DNA from: Dyadobacter chenhuakuii
Lineage (GTDB): Bacteria; Bacteroidota; Bacteroidia; Cytophagales; Spirosomataceae
Direction of reading: 5' to 3'
Length of the DNA: 64,000 bases
Assembly (NCBI RefSeq): GCF_023821985.2
Contig: NZ_CP098805.1
Location: forward strand, 2,108,001-2,172,000
In this document: positions 44,025-52,040 of the stretch, piece after piece
Layout of the letters: the number at the start of each line of letters is the position of its first letter
Position numbering within the stretch: position 1 is the first letter of the stretch
Notes under the pieces: model-generated
What the model was told of the DNA's origin: nothing
Database searches by the model: none
What the model saw: the letters and a program-made list of their open reading frames with translations, nothing else
Translations under genes and position numbers: made by a program

Positions 44025-45446
44025 TTAGTGCCACTCTTCTGCATTTTTGACTCCCCAGTCAGATGCTTTATAAACAGGATCTTTGCCTTGTTTTTTCTGC
44101 TGCTGATAATCTTTCAATGCGTCCAGCGCGGGTTTTCTCAAAAGCAAAATGGCGATAATGTTCAGCCAGGCCATCATTCCAACACCAATGTCCCCGATTG
44201 TCCAGGCGAGTTCGGCTGTTTTTACTGATCCGTAAAATGTGGCCGCCATGATCAGGCCGCGCAGCACCCACAGCATGACTTTGCTGTCACCATCTTTCAT
44301 TAAATAGCTCAGATTGGTTTCAGCAATGTAGTAGTAAGCCATAATCGTCGTAAATGCAAAGAAAAGCAGTGCTATGGAGACAAATCCACTTCCCAAAGCA
44401 GGAAAGTGCGCATTGATCGCCTGCTGCGTAAATTCAGATCCGATTGCCATGCCTTTTACATTCTCGACCATAAAACCGCCATTGGGATTTACCACATTGA
44501 ACTTGCCTGTAAAAAGGATCATCAGCGCAGTGGCCGTACACACAAACAAAGTGTCGACATAAACAGAAAACGCCTGAACCAAGCCCTGTTTCACAGGATG
44601 GCTCGCTTCTGCTGCGGCAGCCGCGTGGGGCGCTGTGCCCTGGCCGGCCTCATTGGAATAAATGCCGCGCTTAACGCCCCAGGAAACCGCCATACCAAAA
44701 ATACCTGCAAATGCAGGTTCCATGTCAAATGCCGAACGGATGATCAGGCTGAAAACGGCCGGAACTTGCGTGATATTAATGGCAATAATGATCAGCGCCA
44801 TGAGAATGTACGCACCCGCCATAAACGGGACAACCAGTTCTGCCACCTTGCCAATCCGCTTCACCCCGCCAAAAATGATCAGCCCGAGCAGTATTGTGAT
44901 GGCAGCTCCCGTCATTTCAACCGGAATGTCAAAAGCAGTTTTAGCGCTTGTGGCAATGCTGTTGCTCTGCACGCCGGGTAAAAACAGTGCGGTGCTGGCA
45001 ATGGTGGCGATCGCAAATAATGTTGCATACCACTTCACACCTAATCCTTTTTCAATGTAGAATGCCGGACCACCGCGATATTGTCCGTCTTTGACCTGCT
45101 TGTAAATTTGTCCGAGTGTGGCTTCGACATAAGCAGATGCCGCGCCCAGAAATGCAATGGCCCACATCCAGAAAACTGCCCCGGGCCCTCCCATTGCAAT
45201 AGCCGTTGCGACACCTGCAATGTTGCCGGTCCCTACCCTTCCTGAAATTGCAATGGCAAAAGCCTGAAATGATGAGACTCCTTTTTCGGATGCCTTATTG
45301 CCAAAAAGCAGGGTGACCATATCTTTCAAAAACCGCACTTGCAGGAAGCGTGTTACAACTGAAAAATAAATCCCTGTTCCCAGGCAGAGTGCAATGAGCG
45401 CATTGCTCCAAATGACACTGTTAATAGAATTGACGATTTGCTCCAT
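44025..45446 (-). CDS. Alanine/glycine:cation symporter (AGCS family)
   Basis: A 473-residue transporter with about eleven spans. Diagnostic AGCS segments are present: FQAFAIAISGRVGTGNIAGVATAIAMGGPGAVFWMW, AYVEATLGQIYKQ, RGGPAFYIEKGLG and VSWGVKRGIYSNEAGQGTAPHAAAAA. It should import alanine or glycine together with sodium. It is a single gene. Beyond its upstream side lies a trehalase remnant. Confidence 0.93.
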   Translation of the reverse strand: MEQIVNSINSVIWSNALIALCLGTGIYFSVVTRFLQVRFLKDMVTLLFGNKASEKGVSSFQAFAIAISGRVGTGNIAGVATAIAMGGPGAVFWMWAIAFLGAASAYVEATLGQIYKQVKDGQYRGGPAFYIEKGLGVKWYATLFAIATIASTALFLPGVQSNSIATSAKTAFDIPVEMTGAAITILLGLIIFGGVKRIGKVAELVVPFMAGAYILMALIIIAINITQVPAVFSLIIRSAFDMEPAFAGIFGMAVSWGVKRGIYSNEAGQGTAPHAAAAAEASHPVKQGLVQAFSVYVDTLFVCTATALMILFTGKFNVVNPNGGFMVENVKGMAIGSEFTQQAINAHFPALGSGFVSIALLFFAFTTIMAYYYIAETNLSYLMKDGDSKVMLWVLRGLIMAATFYGSVKTAELAWTIGDIGVGMMAWLNIIAILLLRKPALDALKDYQQQKKQGKDPVYKASDWGVKNAEEWH

Positions 45447-45509
45447 GTAGGCGGTTAGAGGATAGGTTCAGAATAATACTATGTGAAGCCTAAATAAAAC
45501 CAAAATTTG

Positions 45510-45647
45510 TTAACACACGGCATTTTCGAAGAAATACCGTATCTGGTTCTTGCTTTCGACCAGTCTTAAATAAACTGCATTCGTCCAGCCGAATCCTTCC
45601 TGGTTGGCGTATTCACCGCCACCGGCAGTAAGATTTGTATCGGAGAT
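45510..45647 (-). pseudogene. 3' remnant of a trehalase (GH37) gene
   Basis: Forty-five codons to a stop read ISDTNLTAGGGEYANQEGFG followed by WTNAVYLRLVESKNQ. This is the C-terminal trehalase signature (GGGEYxxQxGFGWTNGV), which includes residues of the GH37 active-site region. Upstream the frame loses similarity and has no start, so roughly 470 codons have been deleted. It lies in the 352-base gap between the AGCS gene and the esterase. Confidence 0.85.
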
Positions 45648-45798
45648 GCGCAAGCGAACAGCAAATGGTCCGTTTTCGCACAAAAAAACAAGAAGCCATT
45701 TGCTAAGTATTTGATTAAGAGCAAAATGTTTGACGGCATAATTCTTTCACCAATACATGACAAATCTTAAAAGTAGAAATTATATTTAATCTCCAGCC

Positions 45799-47028
45799 AT
45801 GAAAAAATTTTGTGTTTTAATAGGGTTACTGTGCCTTTCCAGTTTGACGAAAGGACAATCCGGCCAGCAAGCGATCGTACTGGGACATGTTGATACGGTG
45901 TATTCTGAGGTACTAAGGGAAAATAGGCCAATTTTAATTTATTCTCCAAGTTATGATACTGCTTACTTCAGTAAACCGGCATATCCGGTACTATATGTTC
46001 TGGATGGAGAAGGATATTTTGCTTCGCTGGTAACCATGATACAGCAGCTTAGCGCTCATAATGGCAATACAGTATTTCCTCAAATGATCATAGTAGGTAT
46101 TCCTAATCTGCGGGGGACAAGAAACCGGGACCTTACCCCCTCCCCCAGTTCAATGGATCCAAAATCTGGTGGTGGCGAAGCCTTTACTGCCTTTTTGGAA
46201 AAAGAACTAATTCCTTACGTAGATAATCACTACGCCACAGCTCGATACCGTACTTTAATCGGGCATTCGTTGGGCGGTCTTTTGGTAATAAATACATTAT
46301 TGAAGCATCCTTCACTTTTTAACGCCTATGTAGCTTTGGATCCAAGTATGTCTTATGATGAGGGTAACCTGCTCAAACAAAGCAAGGAGTTGCTACAACA
46401 ACAGAGCTGGAAGCAACAGAGCCTATTTTTAGGCGTTGCTAATACCATGAAGCCTGGCATGGATACCGCGCAGGTCAGATCAGATACTACTTCAATTACT
46501 TACCACATCAGGTAAATATTGAAGCTGAAAGATCACTTGACACAAGCCACTGTCAAAGGATTGCATTGGGACCACAAATATTATTCTGAGGACGACCATG
46601 CATCAGTACCACTAATAGCAGAATATGATGCGTTACGCTTTATTTTTCGCACCAACCGTTTTCCTAGCAATCAACCCCAAAATCAATTTTTTGATAAAAA
46701 ATATTCTGTTGAGCAATTGAAAAAAGCCATGGACGCGCATTACCGTCTTCTTTCAAAGGAACGCGGATATGAGGTAAGGCCGCCGGAACCCTTAATGAAC
46801 CAGTTGGGGTATTCCTTTTTGCAGCAAAAAGATTTTGAAAGAGCCTTCTTTTTCTTTGAAACGAACGTGAATTACTACCCAAACAGCTTTAATGTCTATG
46901 ACGGCCTGGGCGATTACTATTTAGCTGTTGATAAAAAAACAATAGCAGTTGACTGTTTCAAACAGGCACTGAGATTGAAAAACACTTTGGAGATAAGAGA
47001 CAAACTTCATAAACTAAGTTCAAAATAA
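45799..47028 (+). pseudogene. Alpha/beta hydrolase-fold esterase interrupted by one stop codon
   Basis: Two frames in the same phase are parted by a single TAA at 46513-46515. The first (238 residues) has a signal peptide ending at TKGQ, the lid and the nucleophile motif IGHSLGG (Ser157). The second holds YYSEDDHASVPLIAEYDALRF, whose histidine completes the triad in this esterase group, and TPR-like helices (LGYSFLQQKDFERAFFFFE ... YDGLGDYYLAVDKK). Joined, they make a normal 409-codon secreted esterase of the siderophore/feruloyl-esterase-like type. The truncated product would lack the catalytic histidine, so the gene is probably inactive unless the stop is read through. Confidence 0.8.
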
Positions 47029-47079
47029 GGTGAAAAGACTTTCCATTCGAAGAAAGTGTAAACCAGAGACCTGGCCAAA

Positions 47080-49443
47080 CTAATTGGCCCTGCTGTTCTC
47101 CGGTTGCGCTTGTCTTTGCGGTTGTGCAGCTGGCGCTGTGCCGCCAAATCTGTACGTTGCAGTCAGCTTAAAGTAGTTATTGCCAAACCGTCTGTTATAA
47201 TAGACCTGCGTTTTTCCAACATTGTAATCACCTTCTGCTATCGACCGGTTAAAAATATCGTTTGCACTCAGGTTTAGTTTCAGTTTATTACTGACAAATG
47301 ATTTCTCGATTCCAGCCGTAACGAGCGATCGCCGGGCATCACGGCGGATGCCATAGTAACGTTCGCCAAGGTGCCAGGCGAGCAACTGCATTTTAATGCC
47401 GTGTGTTAAACTGAATGTGTTGCTTGTATAAAAGTAAGCCTGAGGCGTTACTTTTCCGGTCGCATAATCATATTGGTCGTCAAAGGACCGTCCGTATGTA
47501 ACACTGACGGTGTTGATCGATTGCCACCATTTACCGATCGAGAAAGGTCTCGTTAATGATGCAAGAAACGTGCGGTCACTGCTTCTGTTGATCGATTTGA
47601 GCACATAACTCTCGGGAGTGTTTCCCCGCAAAGCCGCCCCTGAAAGCGGGTCAATGGTGTACGTGTAACCAATCTTAAATTCCGTTTTTTCCAGATTCAA
47701 ACCGATTTCAAATGCATGTGCTTTTTCCGGAACAAGATTGGGATTCCCTTCAATGGTGGTGAAAGCGTCCTGGTAAATGACAAATGGGTTCAAGGCCTGA
47801 TATCTCGGACGGGTGATCCTGGCGTTGTAGGAGGCTCTGAGCTTACTGCCATTTTCGAACGGATATGCCAGTTGCAGATTGGGAAAAATGTTCAGATAGT
47901 CTTTTCCAAAATCCTGCCCATCACCTGCGGTCGTGCTCAACTTATAAGTCGTCCACTCCGCCCGCACACCGACATTGGCACTCAGCTTCCCGACATTCCC
48001 CGAAAAACTGGCGTAAGCCGCTCCGATCGTCTCTTTATAATCAAACAGACTTGACAACTTTGAATCCGGCAAATAAGGTCCGTCGGAATTGTTTCCAACC
48101 AAAAAACGGGTGTCGGAATTGTTTCCCACATGGCTGAATCTGAGACCGGACTCCACTTTCATGTCTTTTTTAAAATATTTTGAAACATCGGCTTGAACAG
48201 CAGCAATGTTCAGATCTTGTGAAAAAGTATTCCGCAGGTAACGAGGAGCAGACCCGCCAAACTCTGAAATCACATCTTCATTGCCCGTCCTGAAAGTCGA
48301 GTACTGGGCGCTCAGGAACACTTGCGAACCCAGTGTATCGATGGTTTTGGTAAAGTCGGCCAGGATCGTATTGTTTTGCCGGAGTTCGTCTCTTACAATG
48401 CTGCTGCCATAATTATTGTCAGTCGTAAGCGAGGTGATCCGGTTGCGGCTCTCAACGGCTCCGCCCAGTTGATCCCTGTTTCCGTTATAGGAAATGGATA
48501 ATAAAGAAGCAGGTGAAAAGCGGTAACTGACACCCATGCCATAGGTCGCATAAACATTGAAATCCCGTTTCCAATCTGTTGTGAGAGCAGAATTAAGATA
48601 TTCGGAGGAATCCGGACGATTTCTGACAGTGTAAAGCAGTTCCCTTCCACTGCCTTTAAGTAAGGCAACATTGGCGGAAAGTGAGAATTTGTTCTTTGCA
48701 AAAGCCAGATCGGCAAAGCTGTTGGCATTGCTGCCGGCAAAATCCGATGCGGTCAGGTGCTGGCTAAGCCTGCCGCTCAATCCGTTCCCATCCGGAGCTT
48801 TGGTAATAATGTTGATCACGGCCCGCCCGCCTGCATCATAACGTGCAGAAGGATTTGCAATAACCTCAATACGGACAATTTGTGAAGTTGAAATACCCGC
48901 CAGGCGCTCGGCGGGAATTAAAGTCCCGTTCAGATAAATGATCGCCTCACCCTTTCCCTGAAGAGAAATCACGCCCTCATTAACCGTAAGCCCTGGTGTT
49001 CGTGAAAGTATTTCGGTGACAGAGCTGCTGCTGGCCAGCACGGTTCCAGCCACATTGACTTCCATGTTGCCATTTTCGCCATAATGCATTAACGGAGCCG
49101 AAGCAGTAATCGTCACTTGCTCCAGGTCGGTCGCACTTTCCTGCATGACAATTGTGCCAAGGTCTACATCAGCTGTTTGTGCAAAGACAATGTTAATTGT
49201 AGTGTCTTTGGAAATAAGCGAGCTCAGCGTCAGCCTGAGATGCACATTGTTCAGGCCAGAAATTGCAACACTTTCGTTAAAAGGACTGTTTTGAATCACC
49301 TTTCCGGTGGTGTCGGTCAGCAACAAATTGCCGTCAACGGAAACACCCGCTGCGTCGGTAATCTTTGCCGAAATGCTTCGGATTTGTGCTGAAACGGGCA
49401 GGCTTAATAAAATTGAAATGACTAGAAGAACGATAGATTTCAT
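47080..49443 (-). CDS. Outer membrane beta-barrel, TonB-dependent receptor-like protein
   Basis: A 787-residue exported protein with signal peptide (VSAQ). A carboxypeptidase-regulatory-like domain (ISAKITDAAGVSVDGNLLLTD) leads to a plug (ILSRTPGLTVNEGVISLQGKGEAIIYLNGT and IEVIANPSARYDAGGRAVINIITK) and a large barrel. This is the outer membrane protein beta-barrel family, a TonB-receptor relative common in Bacteroidota. The C-terminal tail is rich in glutamine and proline. The upstream membrane-bound AraC regulator on the same strand may control it. The ligand is unknown. Confidence 0.87.
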   Translation of the reverse strand: MKSIVLLVISILLSLPVSAQIRSISAKITDAAGVSVDGNLLLTDTTGKVIQNSPFNESVAISGLNNVHLRLTLSSLISKDTTINIVFAQTADVDLGTIVMQESATDLEQVTITASAPLMHYGENGNMEVNVAGTVLASSSSVTEILSRTPGLTVNEGVISLQGKGEAIIYLNGTLIPAERLAGISTSQIVRIEVIANPSARYDAGGRAVINIITKAPDGNGLSGRLSQHLTASDFAGSNANSFADLAFAKNKFSLSANVALLKGSGRELLYTVRNRPDSSEYLNSALTTDWKRDFNVYATYGMGVSYRFSPASLLSISYNGNRDQLGGAVESRNRITSLTTDNNYGSSIVRDELRQNNTILADFTKTIDTLGSQVFLSAQYSTFRTGNEDVISEFGGSAPRYLRNTFSQDLNIAAVQADVSKYFKKDMKVESGLRFSHVGNNSDTRFLVGNNSDGPYLPDSKLSSLFDYKETIGAAYASFSGNVGKLSANVGVRAEWTTYKLSTTAGDGQDFGKDYLNIFPNLQLAYPFENGSKLRASYNARITRPRYQALNPFVIYQDAFTTIEGNPNLVPEKAHAFEIGLNLEKTEFKIGYTYTIDPLSGAALRGNTPESYVLKSINRSSDRTFLASLTRPFSIGKWWQSINTVSVTYGRSFDDQYDYATGKVTPQAYFYTSNTFSLTHGIKMQLLAWHLGERYYGIRRDARRSLVTAGIEKSFVSNKLKLNLSANDIFNRSIAEGDYNVGKTQVYYNRRFGNNYFKLTATYRFGGTAPAAQPQRQAQPENSRAN

Positions 49444-49546
49444 GACTTTGGATTAAATGTCCAAAGCTAGTCTGCTTGAAAAACAGGAAGGTTTTGAAGT
49501 CGGGAATTCGGAGTTCGGATTTATAATTCCGTACCGACCGCATTAG

Positions 49547-50614
49547 TTAAGTGGTTGATAATCCTTCTCTAAACAAGCTGGGCGTGGTTCCGCGGTATTT
49601 TTTAAATGCGGTGAAAAACGTAGACTTTGCATTAAAGCCAACCTCGTAACCGATCTCTTCGAGCTTGATTCCGTTGTTGCTCGCGATCAACTCACAAGCT
49701 CTGGCAACACGATATTCATTGATATAAACATTGAAACTTTTGCCCAGATTGTCGTTAAGCAGCTGCGAAAGCTGATGCCCGGAAATGTTAACCGCCTTGG
49801 CCAGATCATTCAATTTCAGGTCAGGATTTTTGTAAAGTTCCTGTTCTGTGATGACTTTATGAATCTTGTCCGTAAGGCTCGATGCATGATCTTCGGCGAT
49901 CTTCTTTTTGGCATAACGCTCCGGTTCTGCATAACCCAGGAATGTTGTATTTGACCTTTTTCGGCTAAAAAACAGCGGAATATTCAGGTAAAGCAGCAAT
50001 GAAAAGAATATAGCGCCGGTAATGTATACGCTGCTGAATGACCAGAAAAAGACGATGAGATAGGCGATCAAAATAACCGCATTTCCGAAAAAGATTGAAA
50101 GGATCGGCTTCTCCGTGGGCGAGAGATTTTCGGTTTTGTCAAACAGCTTTGCGATCCGCTTTCTGAGCATCCATCCGGTCAGAACAAAATAGGCAACCCA
50201 TTGTGCGTAAATGATATGAACAATGTAATGGTTCCAATCCCAGGGATGGCTTTGATAAGGAATTAATATCCCTAAAATAGTGATTCCCACCAGCCAGGCA
50301 CAATAAATATACTTCCATCGAACTGGTGTCTTAACCGTGTTTTCGAGTGCCGCCCTGGTGAAATAAAAAAGTGAAGGACCGATTAAAAAGCAACCTGAAA
50401 GTCCGATTTGAAGATAAATCCGTGGGAGATCGGGGTAAAAATAATTGAAAACAGCCTTGGTGATCCGCATGGTAAGAGCCAGCAACAGCAGCCCCAGAAA
50501 GTATGATGCAGGCGCTTTTGGCTTTTTAAAAATCAACAGATAGCAACTTATAATCAGCCCGTTAAACGCGCCCAGTGCGCTGAAAAAGAATAGGATCTGC
50601 TGACCTGGGTTCAT
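49547..50614 (-). CDS. Membrane-bound AraC family regulator
   Basis: A 355-residue protein starting at MNPGQQILFF, ten codons inside the longest frame, so that the first membrane span follows directly. Seven or so spans fill residues 5-220, and the C-terminal 120 residues hold an AraC DNA-binding domain (LNDLAKAVNISGHQLSQLLNDNLGKSFNVYINEYRVARACELI and IGYEVGFNAKSTFFTAFKKYRGTTPSLFR). It would sense a signal in the membrane and act on nearby promoters. The TonB-receptor-like gene 103 bases downstream is the natural candidate target. Confidence 0.9.
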   Translation of the reverse strand: MNPGQQILFFFSALGAFNGLIISCYLLIFKKPKAPASYFLGLLLLALTMRITKAVFNYFYPDLPRIYLQIGLSGCFLIGPSLFYFTRAALENTVKTPVRWKYIYCAWLVGITILGILIPYQSHPWDWNHYIVHIIYAQWVAYFVLTGWMLRKRIAKLFDKTENLSPTEKPILSIFFGNAVILIAYLIVFFWSFSSVYITGAIFFSLLLYLNIPLFFSRKRSNTTFLGYAEPERYAKKKIAEDHASSLTDKIHKVITEQELYKNPDLKLNDLAKAVNISGHQLSQLLNDNLGKSFNVYINEYRVARACELIASNNGIKLEEIGYEVGFNAKSTFFTAFKKYRGTTPSLFREGLSTT

Positions 50615-50711
50615 GCATTTGGCTTGTAAGTAACAACATTTCAAAACGGGTTTGTAAAAATAATAATATTAAAGTCTGAAAATAATAATGACCGCTTCCA
50701 CACGACCAAGT

Positions 50712-51269
50712 CTAAGCATATGGAACAGTAGATACGTCCCGATATACCCCCGCAACTCTTTTGCTTAGCGTAGCCCTAAATCCTTGTGGCCTCGCAACGA
50801 TTCGCGCTCCGGTCCACGTTGATGCGATTACCATGCCGGCAGCTATCAGGATAATATCTTTGATGATGTATTGGGCTTCCAAGGTCGGCGCATGCATTGT
50901 GCCAGAGAAAAGCTCAGAAGGATAAAGGAATAACGGGGACATAGCGCCCACCATTTGAAGCGCAAGCAGCCATACCCCTACCCGCAGGAACATACCCGTT
51001 AAAAAGCAGAAGCCGATCAGGCATTCAAGGGTAGCAACAAAAACCATTGCATTATGCCCTGTGAAAACACCCAAGGTAAGCTCAGAGGTTGTGCGGGTTG
51101 CCAGTGATTCGATTGGACTTATTCCCGTAAAAAATTTGAGCACGCCAAAAGCAACAAAAACAATCCCCATCGTAAAGCGAAGAATGTTAATGCTATTGGC
51201 TACCAGCCATTTGTTAATGGATGTGTCAAGTTTATCAAAGCGGTCAAAAAGGCTGAGTGAATTCTTCAT
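50712..51269 (-). CDS. DoxX/DUF417-like membrane protein
   Basis: A 185-residue inner membrane protein with four main spans: ILRFTMGIVFVAFGVLKFFTGISP, MVFVATLECLIGFCFLTGMFL, GVWLLALQMVGAMSPLFLYP and IIKDIILIAAGMVIAS. The FGVLKF motif and the E-x-x-I-G segment match the DUF417/YkgB branch of the DoxX superfamily. No enzymatic function is established. It is a single gene, and a transposase fragment lies on its upstream side. Confidence 0.82.
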   Translation of the reverse strand: MKNSLSLFDRFDKLDTSINKWLVANSINILRFTMGIVFVAFGVLKFFTGISPIESLATRTTSELTLGVFTGHNAMVFVATLECLIGFCFLTGMFLRVGVWLLALQMVGAMSPLFLYPSELFSGTMHAPTLEAQYIIKDIILIAAGMVIASTWTGARIVARPQGFRATLSKRVAGVYRDVSTVPYA

Positions 51270-51465
51270 TATGTTGCAGGTCTGGTTTAGGCTATCTACG
51301 TCAGGACCGGCTCAAAAGATCGCTTTAACATTAAGTTAATGCGGGCGGTTGTTGAATGGAAGAGCAAACACTTACCAGTATTTATTATTTCTATACTAAT
51401 TCCATAGATTATATATTTATATCAAAAAATATGTATTTTTGGAAAAGAATAGAATCAAGAAAAAT

Positions 51466-51903
51466 ATGCTTGCGAAGGATGCGATAAGACTTTACAAAGA
51501 CGAGGACCTTGCCATTGAAGCCTTTAAAGAGTATCGACTTCAAAAAGGGATCTTATGCAAAAAATGCGGTGGGTCCCACCATTATTGGCTGGCTTCCAAA
51601 CAACAATTTCAATGCAAAACATGCAGGTTTCGCACTACACTTCAGAGTGGGACGCTACTGGAAGGTAGCAAACTTCCTATTTCGTATTTTTTTCTGGCTT
51701 TGTACCTGCTTAAAAATAGCCAGAGAGACCTGTCTGTGGCCGAATTCCAAATTGAAACGGGTCATAAGTACAGTGAGCCGCTCTACGATTTTCTGCGCAA
51801 AGTAAAGGTGTATCTCAAAACGGAAGATCAGAATTCAATACTAATAACCTTCCTGGAAGTCGCCAGCGCCTCCTTGCACAACAGCTCTGCGGATAACCTT
51901 TGA
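51466..51903 (+). pseudogene. IS1595-type transposase N-terminal zinc-ribbon, no DDE domain
   Basis: A 145-residue frame from the first ATG (an upstream TTG is possible). ILCKKCGG, FQCKTCRFRTTLQSGTLLEGSKLPISYFFLALYLL and the following helix match the N-terminal zinc-ribbon half of IS1595-family transposases. The catalytic DDE half, another 150-200 residues, is absent, and no terminal inverted repeats were seen. It is either a remnant or a domesticated zinc-ribbon protein. The flanking DNA to 52040 contains nothing recognisable apart from a GC-rich inverted repeat (CCGCCG/CGGCGG). Confidence 0.6.
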
Positions 51904-52040
51904 GTCCTTGAATACGTGGGCCGCCGCTGACGCCTCATCTTCACGGCGGCGGACGCGACATCTGCTCCCGGTGAGTTACATGACCATACGTGTAAGTTAC
52001 CGCGACGCATCGCCTTGCTTACCAGATTACCCCACAATCC

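Noticed and set aside
45566-45763. Minus-strand 65-codon frame in the gap before the esterase
   Set aside because: Runs through the trehalase remnant in another phase; the trehalase phase has a clear family match.
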